From assembly GCF_000020605.1 (NCBI RefSeq), contig NC_012781.1, positions 372,001 through 436,000 on the forward strand: DNA of 64,000 nt, written 5' to 3'. This DNA is from Agathobacter rectalis ATCC 33656. Its GTDB lineage: Bacteria > Bacillota > Clostridia > Lachnospirales > Lachnospiraceae. Every line of letters starts with the position of its first letter. The first letter of the stretch is position 1. This document shows, piece after piece, positions 18,864 to 28,215 of this stretch. Position numbers and translations under genes: made by a program. The notes under the pieces were generated by a model. The model had not been told where the DNA came from. It searched no databases and saw only the letters and a program-made list of their open reading frames with translations.

Positions 18864-19403
18864 ATGTCACGTATAGGAAGAATGCCAATCGCAGTTCCTG
18901 CTGGAGTAACAGTTGAAATTGCAGAAAATAATCATGTGACTGTAAAAGGTCCAAAGGGTACTCTTGAGAGAACTCTTCCATCAGAGATGGATATCAAATT
19001 AGAGGGTGAAGAAGTAGTAGTTACAAGACCTAATGATTTGAAGAAAATGAAATCCTTACATGGATTAACAAGAACACTTATCCACAACATGGTTGTTGGT
19101 GTAACTGAGGGTTATACAAAGACTCTTGAGGTTAACGGTGTTGGTTACAGAGCTTCTAAGGCTGGAAAGAAACTTACTCTTAACTTAGGATATTCTCATC
19201 CGGTTGAGATGGAGGATCCGGAAGGACTTGAGTCAGAGGTTCAGGATAACAAGATCATCATTAAGGGTATCGATAAAGAAAAAGTTGGCCAGTACGCAGC
19301 TGAGATCAGAGATAAGAGAAGACCTGAGCCATATAAGGGCAAGGGAATCAAATATGCTGATGAGGTTATTAGACGTAAAGTTGGTAAGACTGGTAAAAAA
19401 TAA
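18864..19403 (+). CDS. rplF: 50S ribosomal protein L6
   Basis: A 179-residue L6 near the factor-binding site. [18 protein letters not shown] starts it, and the second domain has [19 protein letters not shown], the family signature. AGGAGG precedes the ATG. It follows the folded gap after rpsH. Confidence 0.98.
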   Translation: MSRIGRMPIAVPAGVTVEIAENNHVTVKGPKGTLERTLPSEMDIKLEGEEVVVTRPNDLKKMKSLHGLTRTLIHNMVVGVTEGYTKTLEVNGVGYRASKAGKKLTLNLGYSHPVEMEDPEGLESEVQDNKIIIKGIDKEKVGQYAAEIRDKRRPEPYKGKGIKYADEVIRRKVGKTGKK

Positions 19404-19422
19404 TTAAAGGAGTGGACAAGTA

Positions 19423-19791
19423 ATGGTTAGTAAGAAATCAAGAACAGAAGTTCGTGTAAAGAAACATAACAGAATGCGTAATCATCTTGCTGGTACAGCA
19501 CAGCGTCCTCGTTTAGCTGTATTCAGAAGTAATAACCATATGTATGCTCAGATTATTGATGATACAGTTGGAAATACACTCGTTTCTGCATCAACACTTG
19601 ACAAGGATATCAAGGCAGAGCTCGAGAAGACTAATAACGTAGATGCAGCAGCAAAGCTTGGTACTGTAATCGCAAAGAAAGCATTAGATAAAGGTATTTC
19701 AACTGTTGTCTTCGATAGAGGCGGTTTTATTTACGCAGGAAAAGTTAAAGCATTAGCTGAAGCAGCAAGAGAAGCTGGCTTAGATTTTTAG
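19423..19791 (+). CDS. rplR: 50S ribosomal protein L18
   Basis: A 122-residue L18 that binds 5S rRNA with L5. [20 protein letters not shown] and [20 protein letters not shown] are the conserved parts. It starts 19 bases after rplF. Confidence 0.98.
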   Translation: MVSKKSRTEVRVKKHNRMRNHLAGTAQRPRLAVFRSNNHMYAQIIDDTVGNTLVSASTLDKDIKAELEKTNNVDAAAKLGTVIAKKALDKGISTVVFDRGGFIYAGKVKALAEAAREAGLDF

Positions 19792-19803
19792 GAGGAGACA
19801 AAC

Positions 19804-20313
19804 ATGAAACGTGAAATCATTGACGCTAGTCAATTAGAATTAGTTGACCAGGTAGTTGACATCAAGCGTGTAACAAAGGTTGTTAAGGGTGGACGTAACA
19901 TGCGATTCACAGCTCTCGTTGTTGTTGGTGACAAGAACGGCCATGTAGGTGCAGGTCTTGGAAAAGCAGCAGAAATTCCTGAAGCTATCCGTAAGGGTAA
20001 AGAGGACGCCATCAAGAGCATGGTAAATGTTAAGTTAGACGAGAACAATTCTATTACACATGATGTAACAGGAAAATATACAGGTGCTTCCGTATTATTA
20101 AAGAAGTCTCCTGAAGGTACTGGTATCATCGCTGGTGGTCCTGCACGTTCAGTATGCGAGATCGCTGGTATCCAGAATATCCGTACAAAGTCTTTAGGAT
20201 CAAACAACAAGCAGAACGTAGTACTTGCTACTATCGAGGCTCTTAAGCAGTTAAGAAGCCCTGAGGATGTTGCAAAGCTTCGTGGTAAATCTGTAGAAGA
20301 AATCTTAGGTTAG
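19804..20313 (+). CDS. rpsE: 30S ribosomal protein S5
   Basis: A 169-residue S5, part of the decoding and mRNA-unwinding region. [20 protein letters not shown] and the C-terminal [19 protein letters not shown] are diagnostic. TAGGAGG precedes the start, 12 bases after rplR. Confidence 0.98.
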   Translation: MKREIIDASQLELVDQVVDIKRVTKVVKGGRNMRFTALVVVGDKNGHVGAGLGKAAEIPEAIRKGKEDAIKSMVNVKLDENNSITHDVTGKYTGASVLLKKSPEGTGIIAGGPARSVCEIAGIQNIRTKSLGSNNKQNVVLATIEALKQLRSPEDVAKLRGKSVEEILG

Positions 20314-20326
20314 GAGGAACGCTAAA

Positions 20327-20509
20327 ATGGCAGATAGAGTTAAAGTTACATTAATCAAATCTACAATCGGTGCTGTTCCTAAGAACAAGAAGACTATTGA
20401 GGCTCTTGGTCTTACTAAGTTAGGCAAAACTGTAGAGTTACCAAACAATGCAGCTACACAGGGAGCTGTTCGCAAAGTAGCACCATACGTAAAAGTAGAA
20501 GAAGTTTAA
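20327..20509 (+). CDS. rpmD: 50S ribosomal protein L30
   Basis: A 60-residue L30. VKVTLIKSTIGAVPKNKKT and LGLTKLGKTVELPNN are the family pattern. AGGAGG lies before the ATG, 13 bases after rpsE. Confidence 0.97.
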   Translation: MADRVKVTLIKSTIGAVPKNKKTIEALGLTKLGKTVELPNNAATQGAVRKVAPYVKVEEV

Positions 20510-20532
20510 GAATAAAATAAGGAGGTACCGTG

Positions 20533-20973
20533 ATGGATTTATCTAATTTAAAAGCGGCTGAGGGTTCAGTTCATAGTGATAATTTCAGAAGAGGTCGTGG
20601 ACACGGCTCAGGAAACGGTAAGACTGCTGGTAAGGGACACAAGGGACAGAAGGCTCGTTCAGGAGCTCCAAGACCTGGTTTCGAAGGTGGACAGATGCCA
20701 TTATATAGAAGATTGCCTAAGAGAGGTTTCAAGAATAGAAACACTCTTACAATCGTACCTATAAATCTTTCAGCTCTTGAGAGATTCGATAACGATGCAG
20801 TAGTTTCAGTTGAGACATTAATCGAGGCTGGAATCGTTAAGAATCCTAGAGATGGCGTAAAGATTCTTGGAAATGGAGAACTTACTAAGAAGCTTACAGT
20901 TCAGGCTAACGCTTTCAGTGCTAGTGCAAAAGAGAAAATCGAAGCTCTTGGTGGAAAAGCAGAGGTGATCTAA
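20533..20973 (+). CDS. rplO: 50S ribosomal protein L15
   Basis: A 146-residue L15. The glycine-rich N-terminal [20 protein letters not shown] and [18 protein letters not shown] are diagnostic. The ATG at 20533, seven bases after GGAGG, is preferred to a GTG one codon earlier. The last base of its stop is the first base of secY. Confidence 0.97.
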   Translation: MDLSNLKAAEGSVHSDNFRRGRGHGSGNGKTAGKGHKGQKARSGAPRPGFEGGQMPLYRRLPKRGFKNRNTLTIVPINLSALERFDNDAVVSVETLIEAGIVKNPRDGVKILGNGELTKKLTVQANAFSASAKEKIEALGGKAEVI

Positions 20974-22292
20974 TGCTTAAAACACTCCGTAATGCGTTTA
21001 AAATAAAGGATGTCCGTAATAGAATCCTTTTTACATTCATGATGCTTATTGTCATCAGAATCGGAAGCGAGCTTCCGATTCCTGGTGTCAAGGGCTCCGT
21101 ATTTCAGAGTTGGTTAAACAGTAAATCAGCAGATGGTTTAGGCTTTGTTGATGCTATAACAGGTGGATCATTCTCACAGATGTCAGTATTTGCGCTGAAT
21201 ATTACACCATACATTACATCTTCAATCATTATGCAGTTGCTTACAATTGCTATACCTAAGCTTGAAGAGATGCAACGCGATGGCGAGGATGGCAGAAAGA
21301 AAATTGTTGAGATAACACGTTATCTTACAATAGCATTAGGCCTTCTTGAGTCAGTCATGATGGTAATTGGTTTTTACAGACAAAATTACCTTACAGAAAA
21401 GACACCATTGACTGTTATTATGGTCGTTACTTCACTTACAGCTGGTTCAGCTGTACTTATGTGGATTGGAGAGCGTATTACAGAAAAGGGTGTTGGAAAC
21501 GGAATATCAATAGTATTGACAATCAATATTATTTCACGTATTCCAGAGGATTTAAGTACACTTTGGTCACAGTTCATTGCTTCAGCAGCGAACATACCAA
21601 AGGCGATTGTTGCAGGTCTTATCATAGTAGCAATAATTGCTGCAATGGTAGTATTTGTAGTATTGCTTCAGGATGCACAGCGCAAGATTCCTGTACAGTA
21701 CTCAAGCAAAATAAGAGGCAACAAGCAGATGGGCGGTCAGCAGACATGCATTCCACTAAAGGTAAATACCAGTGGAGTTATCCCGGTGATCTTTGCACAG
21801 TCTCTTATGCAGACACCTGTTATCATTGCCAGCTTCCTTGGAAAAGGCAATGGAAATGGAATAGGCTCTAAGATATTAAAAGGATTATCACAGTCTAACT
21901 GGTGTGATCCAAAGGAGCCGGTATATTCAATCGGACTTATTGTTTACATTGTGTTGATTATAGCATTTGCTTATTTCTACACAAACATTACATTCAATCC
22001 GCTTGAGATTGCAAACAATATGAAGCGTTCAGGTGGCTTTATACCCGGTATCAGACCTGGAAAGCCAACCAGCGATTACTTAAATCAGATATTAAACTAC
22101 ATTGTATTTATTGGAGCTATTGGACTTGCGTTTATCGCATTTGTTCCGATATTCTTCAATGGAGTATTCAACGCAGATGTATCCTTTGGTGGAACTTCAA
22201 TCATCATCATTGTCGGAGTTGTTATTGAGACATTGAAGCAAATTGAATCACAGATGAGAGTTCGATACTATAAAGGATTTTTAGATGATTAA
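20973..22292 (+). CDS. secY: Preprotein translocase subunit SecY
   Basis: A 439-residue channel protein of the SecYEG translocon with ten membrane helices. The first helix region RNRILFTFMMLIVIRIGSEL and plug-region sequence GSFSQMSVFALNITPYITSS are conserved, as is the late YFYTNITFNPLEIANNMKRS loop. It overlaps rplO by one base. A 26-base perfect palindrome lies nine bases after the stop and may separate it from adk at the RNA level. Confidence 0.98.
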   Translation: MLKTLRNAFKIKDVRNRILFTFMMLIVIRIGSELPIPGVKGSVFQSWLNSKSADGLGFVDAITGGSFSQMSVFALNITPYITSSIIMQLLTIAIPKLEEMQRDGEDGRKKIVEITRYLTIALGLLESVMMVIGFYRQNYLTEKTPLTVIMVVTSLTAGSAVLMWIGERITEKGVGNGISIVLTINIISRIPEDLSTLWSQFIASAANIPKAIVAGLIIVAIIAAMVVFVVLLQDAQRKIPVQYSSKIRGNKQMGGQQTCIPLKVNTSGVIPVIFAQSLMQTPVIIASFLGKGNGNGIGSKILKGLSQSNWCDPKEPVYSIGLIVYIVLIIAFAYFYTNITFNPLEIANNMKRSGGFIPGIRPGKPTSDYLNQILNYIVFIGAIGLAFIAFVPIFFNGVFNADVSFGGTSIIIIVGVVIETLKQIESQMRVRYYKGFLDD

Positions 22293-22300
22293 TTGTACAT

Positions 22301-22326
22301 TGGAGATACTGAATTCAGTATCTCCA
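22301..22326. repeat. 26-base perfect palindrome between secY and adk
   Basis: TGGAGATACTGAA at 22301-22313 is followed directly by its exact reverse complement to 22326. As RNA it would fold into an 11-bp stem with a four-base loop. No T run follows, so it is not a standard terminator; it may be a processing or stability site, or a protein-binding site. Confidence 0.7.
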
Positions 22327-22353
22327 TTCGTGCTATCAACAAGTTTTGTATAA

Positions 22354-23013
<660 letters not shown>

Positions 23014-23015
23014 TA

Positions 23016-23810
23016 ATGTCTGTAACTATAAAATCAGAGCATGAGATAGAGCTGATGAGGGAGGCCGGCAGGATTCTGGCGGCCGTTCATCAGCAGCTCG
23101 GTAAAGAAATCAAACCGGGAATGTCCACTAAGGATGTGGACCGGCTGGGCGAAGAAATGATTCGTAGTTATGGATGCGAGCCGTCTTTCTTAGGATATTG
23201 CGGATATCCGGCCTCCATATGTGTTTCAGTAAATGAGGAGGTTGTACATGGTATCCCGACTGATGAGCGTATCTTACAGGAGGGCGATATCGTGAGCCTT
23301 GATGCTGGTGTTATCTACAAAGGATACCACTCAGACGCAGCCAGAACAGTAGGCGTAGGAGAGATTTCAGAGGAAGCAAGACTTCTTATAGAAAGAACAC
23401 GTCTCAGTTTTTTTGCAGGAATAAAGAATGCAGTTGCGGGAAACAGACTGTATGATATTTCAGGAGCCATACAGCAGCTTGCCGAGTCTTTTGGATACGG
23501 AGTTGTATATGACCTTGTTGGTCATGGCATAGGAAGCCATTTACATGAGGATCCTGAGGTGCCGAACTTCAGACCACAGGGCTTTAGAAAAGGGCTCAGA
23601 CTTAAGCCGGGCATGACACTGGCGGTTGAGCCAATGATTAATGCAGGTTCACCGCATGTGGTGTGGATGGATGACGAATGGACAGTGGTTACTGAGGATT
23701 TATCGTTGTCGGCACACTATGAAAATACCATACTTATTACAAAAGGAAAGCCGGAGATACTTTCTCTGACAGAGGATGAAAAAGCAGCCGGATTTCTGGA
23801 GCTAATCTAA
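23016..23810 (+). CDS. map: Methionine aminopeptidase type I
   Basis: A 264-residue metalloprotease that removes the initiator methionine. Metal ligands are visible in [38 protein letters not shown] and [14 protein letters not shown]. The length is slightly above the usual ~250, with a short C-terminal extension. It begins two bases after adk, so expression is coupled. Confidence 0.97.
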   Translation: MSVTIKSEHEIELMREAGRILAAVHQQLGKEIKPGMSTKDVDRLGEEMIRSYGCEPSFLGYCGYPASICVSVNEEVVHGIPTDERILQEGDIVSLDAGVIYKGYHSDAARTVGVGEISEEARLLIERTRLSFFAGIKNAVAGNRLYDISGAIQQLAESFGYGVVYDLVGHGIGSHLHEDPEVPNFRPQGFRKGLRLKPGMTLAVEPMINAGSPHVVWMDDEWTVVTEDLSLSAHYENTILITKGKPEILSLTEDEKAAGFLELI

Positions 23811-23857
23811 TAATAATCATAACGAAACCCAAGGATTTATTTACAGGAGGAATCAAA

Positions 23858-24076
23858 ATGTCAAAAGCAGACGTTATCGAAGTTGAAGGTGTTGTAGTTG
23901 AGAAGTTACCAAATGCGTTTTTTAAGGTAGAGCTTGAGAACGGACACCAGATTTTAGCTACAATCAGTGGAAAGCTTCGTATGAATTTCATCAGAATTTT
24001 ACCGGGAGATAAGGTAACAATTGAGATGTCACCATACGATCTGACAAAGGGCAGAATTATCTGGAGAGATAAGTAA
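23858..24076 (+). CDS. infA: Translation initiation factor IF-1
   Basis: A 72-residue OB-fold factor that blocks the A site during initiation. [20 protein letters not shown] and the final [15 protein letters not shown] are diagnostic. ACAGGAGG precedes the ATG. The strong promoter 31 bases after it starts a new transcript for rpmJ. Confidence 0.98.
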   Translation: MSKADVIEVEGVVVEKLPNAFFKVELENGHQILATISGKLRMNFIRILPGDKVTIEMSPYDLTKGRIIWRDK

Positions 24077-24106
24077 TTTTTACAGATAATTTTTTAAAAA
24101 AATATA

Positions 24107-24177
24107 TTGACTTCCCTTAAGTGTCCGTGTATAATGCTATCTGGACACTTTTGGAAAAGTACCTGAAAAGGACTTTT
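24107..24177 (+). promoter_or_regulatory. Internal promoter ahead of rpmJ with inverted repeat over the -10 region
   Basis: TTGACT (24107-24112), 17 bases and TATAAT (24130-24135) form a near-consensus promoter inside the superoperon. AAGTGTCC (24119-24126) and GGACACTT (24143-24150) are an exact inverted repeat around the -10 and start site, a possible operator. A small hairpin AAAAGT..ACTTTT follows at 24155-24177 in the leader. Confidence 0.75.
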
Positions 24178-24198
24178 ATAGAGAAAGGAGGATTTGCT

Positions 24199-24312
24199 GT
24201 GAAGGTAAGATCATCAGTTAAACCTATTTGCGAAAAGTGCAAAGTTATCAAGAGAAAAGGAAGCATCAGAATTATCTGTGAGAATCCAAAGCATAAGCAG
24301 AGACAGGGTTAA
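24199..24312 (+). CDS. rpmJ: 50S ribosomal protein L36
   Basis: A 37-residue zinc-binding L36. Cys and His ligands are in [20 protein letters not shown] and the final KHKQRQG. It starts at GTG 24199 behind AAAGGAGG; upstream in-frame codons do not belong to it. Confidence 0.97.
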   Translation: MKVRSSVKPICEKCKVIKRKGSIRIICENPKHKQRQG

Positions 24313-24618
24313 TTAGTACAAATATTTGACCCTGTTATTTGTGCGTTTGGTTTATTAAACCTTTTTTCACATCATTATGTGCGGCTGCAGCGAGATATTT
24401 ATCATCGCTGTTCATAATAAACAGAGGCATTCTGGTTTCATATTATAATACCGAGTGATATGAGACAAAATGCAAATATGGGAGCGCATATGGCTACACA
24501 CATTTCAGGACGTGCAACCGTAGCTGTAGATACATATGTGTTTCGGAGAGTATACGTCAAGTTGCAGATGTATCGTTACTATAGTAAATAACTAAAAATT
24601 ATGGAGGTGTAAACACAC
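24313..24618 (+). other. 306-base gap between rpmJ and rpsM with leader-like folds
   Basis: No gene is seen. A hairpin AGCGAGAT-attt-ATC-a-TCGCT lies at about 24391-24413. A TATAAT at 24444-24449 lacks a good -35 box. CATATG occurs twice about 45 bases apart near 24490-24540. The length and folds suggest a regulatory leader for the alpha operon, in the place where S4 acts in Escherichia coli; this is inference. Confidence 0.4.
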
Positions 24619-24987
24619 ATGGCTCGTATTGCAGGTGTAGATTTACCAAGAGAAAAACGTGTAGAAATCGGCTTAACTTACATCTACGGAATCGGAAGAG
24701 TAAGTGCAGACCGTATCCTTGAAGCAGCTAATGTTGATCCAAGCACTCGTGTTAGAGATCTTACAGATGACGAGGTTAAGAGAATCAGCGCTGTTATCGA
24801 CGAGACAATGACAGTTGAAGGTGATTTAAGAAGAGAAATCGCTTTAAATATCAAGAGACTTCAGGAAATTGGATGCTATCGTGGTATCCGTCATAGAAAG
24901 GGACTTCCGGTTCGTGGTCAGAAGACAAAGACTAATGCAAGAACTCGCAAGGGTCCTAAGAGAACAGTAGCAAACAAGAAGAAATAA
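24619..24987 (+). CDS. rpsM: 30S ribosomal protein S13
   Basis: A 122-residue S13. [20 protein letters not shown] and [20 protein letters not shown] are diagnostic. ATGGAGG lies before the ATG. It heads the alpha-operon part of the superoperon. Confidence 0.98.
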   Translation: MARIAGVDLPREKRVEIGLTYIYGIGRVSADRILEAANVDPSTRVRDLTDDEVKRISAVIDETMTVEGDLRREIALNIKRLQEIGCYRGIRHRKGLPVRGQKTKTNARTRKGPKRTVANKKK

Positions 24988-25060
24988 TCACTTGGAAAAT
25001 AAGTGAAAACGCCACTTGAACGTAGTGCGCGTTTAGTTCTGCGGACGAAGAAGCAGAGCT
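24988..25060 (+). promoter_or_regulatory. Three hairpins between rpsM and rpsK
   Basis: TCACTT/AAGTGA (24988-25006), AAACGC-x-ACT/AGT-xx-GCGTTT (about 25007-25034) and TCTGC/GCAGA (about 25038-25058) stand in a row. The rpsK ribosome-binding site (AGTAGG) is weak, so access to it could depend on this fold. Function is not known. Confidence 0.4.
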
Positions 25061-25111
25061 TCATTATAACTTAAATAAAGTTTAGAAAGTAGAAAGTAGG
25101 TTAGTTTAAAT

Positions 25112-25507
25112 ATGGCTAAGAATGTTGCAAAGAAAACAACTAAAAAGCGTGTAAAGAAAAACGTTGAACGCGGACAGGCACATATTCAGGCATCTTTCAA
25201 TAACACAATCGTTACTTTAACAGATGCTGAAGGAAATGCTTTATCATGGGCAAGTGCCGGTGGTCTTGGATTTAGAGGTTCAAAGAAATCTACTCCATAT
25301 GCTGCACAGATGGCAGCAGAAACAGCTACAAAGGCAGCTTTAATCCATGGATTAAAGACAGTTGACGTATTCGTTAAGGGACCAGGTTCAGGAAGAGAGG
25401 CAGCTATTCGTGCCCTTTCAGCATGTGGTCTTGAGGTTACATCAATCAGAGACGTTACTCCGGTACCTCACAATGGATGTCGTCCACCAAAACGTAGAAG
25501 AGTCTAA
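25112..25507 (+). CDS. rpsK: 30S ribosomal protein S11
   Basis: A 131-residue S11 in the 30S platform. [20 protein letters not shown] and the closing [16 protein letters not shown] are diagnostic. The 124-base gap before it holds three hairpins. Confidence 0.98.
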   Translation: MAKNVAKKTTKKRVKKNVERGQAHIQASFNNTIVTLTDAEGNALSWASAGGLGFRGSKKSTPYAAQMAAETATKAALIHGLKTVDVFVKGPGSGREAAIRALSACGLEVTSIRDVTPVPHNGCRPPKRRRV

Positions 25508-25526
25508 TCAGGAGGTATAGATTAAA

Positions 25527-26120
25527 ATGGCAGTTAATAAAGTACCTGTACTTAAGAGATGCAGATCACTTGGTTTAGAGCCAAGTTATTTAGGATATGA
25601 TAAGAAGTCTAGAAGAAACCTTACAAGAGCAAACAGAAAGGTGTCTGAGTACGGACTTCAGTTAAGAGAAAAGCAGAAAGCTAAATTCATCTATGGTGTT
25701 TTAGAGAAGCCTTTCCGTAACTACTACAAGAAAGCAGATCAGATGAAAGGATTAACAGGTCTTAACCTTATGACAATCCTTGAGTCAAGAATTGACAACG
25801 TAATTTTCCGTCTTGGTTTCGCAAGAACAAGAAAAGAAGCTAGACAGATCGTTGATCACAAGTTCGTTACAGTAAACGGAAAAGTTGTTAACATCCCTTC
25901 ATACCTTGTAAAGGCTGGCGATGTTATCGAAATTAAAGAGAGCAAAAAGAATACTCAGAGAATGAAAGATATCGTCGAGGTAGCTGGCGGAAGAATCGTT
26001 CCGGAGTGGTTAGACGTAGATGCTGAGAAATTACAGGGAACTGTAAAAGACTTACCTACACGTGAGCAGATTGATGTTCCTGTAGATGAGATGCTCATTG
26101 TCGAGTTATATTCTAAGTAA
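25527..26120 (+). CDS. rpsD: 30S ribosomal protein S4
   Basis: A 197-residue S4, a primary 16S rRNA binder. YGLQLREKQKAKFIYGVLEK and the S4 domain SRIDNVIFRLGFARTRKEAR are present. In Bacillus subtilis rpsD is alone elsewhere in the genome with its own leader; here it sits in the alpha operon between rpsK and rpoA, as in many Clostridia. Confidence 0.98.
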   Translation: MAVNKVPVLKRCRSLGLEPSYLGYDKKSRRNLTRANRKVSEYGLQLREKQKAKFIYGVLEKPFRNYYKKADQMKGLTGLNLMTILESRIDNVIFRLGFARTRKEARQIVDHKFVTVNGKVVNIPSYLVKAGDVIEIKESKKNTQRMKDIVEVAGGRIVPEWLDVDAEKLQGTVKDLPTREQIDVPVDEMLIVELYSK

Positions 26121-26134
26121 AATTAGGTTGATTT

Positions 26135-26155
26135 GCCGGGGATTTATTTCCCGGC
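26135..26155 (+). other. Hairpin between rpsD and rpoA
   Basis: GCCGGG (26135-26140) pairs with CCCGGC (26150-26155) across a nine-base AT loop. Only TTATCC follows, so it is at most a weak attenuator or a processing site that could set the rpoA level. Confidence 0.5.
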
Positions 26156-26210
26156 TTATCCACTCTTTGATAACATATAACAACGATACCCGAGAAGGAG
26201 GGAATTTGAA

Positions 26211-27170
26211 GTGTTCGATTTTGAAAAACCAAAAATTGAAATCGCAGAAATTTCAGAAGACAAGACATATGGCAGATTTGTTGTAGAGCCATTAGAGAGA
26301 GGTTACGGTACAACACTTGGAAACTCTTTAAGACGTATCATGCTTTCTTCTTTACCGGGCGCTGCAGTAAGCCAGGTCAAGATTGATGGTGTTTTACATG
26401 AATTCAGCTCTATTCCTGGTGTTAAGGAAGATGTTACAGAAATCATCATGAATATCAAGAACCTTGCAATTCGCAATAATAGTTCTACAAATGAACCAAA
26501 GGTTGCATATATCGAATTCGAAGGTGAAGGCGTTGTTACAGCAGCCGATATTCAGGTTGATTCAGATATCGAGATTTTGAATCCTGAGTTAGAGATTGCA
26601 CACTTGAATGGTGGAGCAGATTCTAAGCTTTACATGGAGCTTACAATCACTAACGGCAGAGGTTATGTCGGAGCAGAGAAGAACAAGAACGAGGATACAC
26701 CAATCGGAGTTCTTGCTGTAGATTCAATCTACACTCCTGTTGAGCGTGTTAATCTTACTGTAGAGAATACCCGTGTAGGTCAGGTTACAGATTACGATAA
26801 GCTTACATTAGATGTATTTACAAATGGTACATTGGAGCCGGACGAGGCAGTCAGCCTTGCAGCTAAGGTGTTAAGTGAGCACTTAAATCTGTTCATCGAT
26901 CTTTCAGAGGCAGCACAGCAGGTTGACGTTATGGTCGAGAAGGAAAACGATGCTCAGGAGAAGGTTCTTGAGATGAACATCGATGAGCTTGAGCTTTCAG
27001 TTCGTTCATACAACTGCTTAAAGCGTGCAGGAATCAACACTGTTGCAGAGCTTATCAATAGAACACCTGAGGACATGATGAAGGTTCGTAACCTTGGTCG
27101 CAAGTCTTTAGAGGAAGTTTTAGCAAAATTAAAAGAATTAGGTTTAGAGTTAAATCAGACTGAGGAATAA
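26211..27170 (+). CDS. rpoA: DNA-directed RNA polymerase alpha subunit
   Basis: A 319-residue alpha subunit. The N-terminal dimerisation domain shows [20 protein letters not shown] and the C-terminal domain shows [20 protein letters not shown] with [16 protein letters not shown], which contacts UP elements and activators. The start is GTG at 26211 behind GAAGGAGG. Confidence 0.98.
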   Translation: MFDFEKPKIEIAEISEDKTYGRFVVEPLERGYGTTLGNSLRRIMLSSLPGAAVSQVKIDGVLHEFSSIPGVKEDVTEIIMNIKNLAIRNNSSTNEPKVAYIEFEGEGVVTAADIQVDSDIEILNPELEIAHLNGGADSKLYMELTITNGRGYVGAEKNKNEDTPIGVLAVDSIYTPVERVNLTVENTRVGQVTDYDKLTLDVFTNGTLEPDEAVSLAAKVLSEHLNLFIDLSEAAQQVDVMVEKENDAQEKVLEMNIDELELSVRSYNCLKRAGINTVAELINRTPEDMMKVRNLGRKSLEEVLAKLKELGLELNQTEE

Positions 27171-27276
27171 TTCATTCGAATAATCCTTGCACTGATTCTT
27201 CTAAATAAATTGGTCGTATATAAATTTTAAATATCATATTTATGTTTATGTGTGACAAAACTCATAGCGGCAGGGC

Positions 27277-27409
27277 CAGTAAGACCAAAGAGCGTGACCG
27301 TGTCTGATACATGAGTGGCAACTGATTTGAGCATTTGCTTTTTGAAATAAGGCAAAGCTTTATCACAACAAGATACGATGTCTGGCAGTAAGACCGAAGA
27401 GCGTGACCG
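27277..27409 (+). promoter_or_regulatory. rplQ leader with a 24-base motif present twice
   Basis: The same 24 bases occur at 27277-27300 and 27386-27409 with a single A/G difference; the shared core is AAGAGCGTGACCG preceded by CAGTAAGACC. ACTCAT (about 27260-27265) and ATGAGT (about 27310-27315) flank the first copy and can pair. The second copy ends about 27 bases before the rplQ start. The 266-base gap holds no gene. The repeat suggests two binding sites on the mRNA, perhaps for L17 or another ribosomal protein. Confidence 0.6.
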
Positions 27410-27436
27410 GATGTCCCACAAATGGAGGAAATTAAA

Positions 27437-27961
27437 ATGGCAAAATATCGTAAGTTAAGCAGAACATCAAGCCAGAGAAAGGCTTTACTCAGAGGTCAGG
27501 TTACACAGCTTCTTGTTAACGGAAAGATCGTTACTACAGAGGCTAAGGCTAAAGAGGTTCGTAAGATCGCTGAGGGTCTTATCGCATTAGCAGTAAAAGA
27601 GAAAGACAACTTCGAAGAGGTTACTGTAACAGCTAAGGTTGCCCGCAAGGACAAAGATGGCAAGAGAGTAAAAGAGGTTGTAGACGGAAAGAAAGTTACT
27701 GTTTATGACGAAGTAGAGAAGAAAATCAAGAAGGATTCTGCTTCACGTCTTCATGCCAGAAGACAGATGCTTAAGGTTCTTTACACAGCTAAAGAGTCTG
27801 ACGGCACAAAGAAGGGAACAAAGACTATCGATGTAACAAACAAGTTATTCGATGAGATCGCTCCTAAGTATGCTGATCGTAACGGTGGTTACACAAGAAT
27901 CGTTAAGATTGGACAGCGTAAAGGTGACGGAGCTTTAGAGGTTCTCCTTGAGTTAGTTTAA
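27437..27961 (+). CDS. rplQ: 50S ribosomal protein L17, long form
   Basis: A 174-residue L17. The N-terminal [20 protein letters not shown] and C-terminal [20 protein letters not shown] match the family, but about 45-50 lysine- and valine-rich residues (roughly positions 55-102) are inserted where Bacillus subtilis L17 (120 residues) has almost none. The ATG at 27437 is preferred to the one at 27422, since GGAGG at 27424-27428 then has normal spacing. It ends the superoperon before a strong terminator. Confidence 0.96.
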   Translation: MAKYRKLSRTSSQRKALLRGQVTQLLVNGKIVTTEAKAKEVRKIAEGLIALAVKEKDNFEEVTVTAKVARKDKDGKRVKEVVDGKKVTVYDEVEKKIKKDSASRLHARRQMLKVLYTAKESDGTKKGTKTIDVTNKLFDEIAPKYADRNGGYTRIVKIGQRKGDGALEVLLELV

Positions 27962-27992
27962 TATTTAATCGGTATAAATCTTAGACTAAATT

Positions 27993-28036
27993 AAACCAGA
28001 GATTTGAGTGGATGACACTCACTTCTCTGGTTTTTT
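27993..28036 (+). terminator. Terminator of the ribosomal protein superoperon
   Basis: AAACCAGAG (27993-28001) pairs with CTCTGGTTT, with an inner GAGTG/CACTC stem, and a run of six T at 28031-28036. Confidence 0.92.
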
Positions 28037-28137
28037 ATATTACTAAGATAATTATTCTAAACTTTGAGAAAAACTGATGCGTTTTACTTGCATGTATAGT
28101 TCGACTGCCTTTGGTTTGAATTCGTAACTGTAACGCA

Positions 28138-28177
28138 TAAAAATACCCCTTTCACTGGATATCCAGTAAAAGGGGTA
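28138..28177 (-). terminator. Terminator of the dnaD-dnaI-prs operon (minus strand)
   Basis: TACCCCTTT..ACTGG (28144-28158) pairs with CCAGT..AAAGGGGTA (28163-28177). Read on the minus strand the stem is followed by a T run (28143-28139). It lies 39 bases past the prs stop. Confidence 0.88.
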
Positions 28178-28215
28178 CATATTAATTTCACACGGCTTTT
28201 TATAAATGCGCTTAA

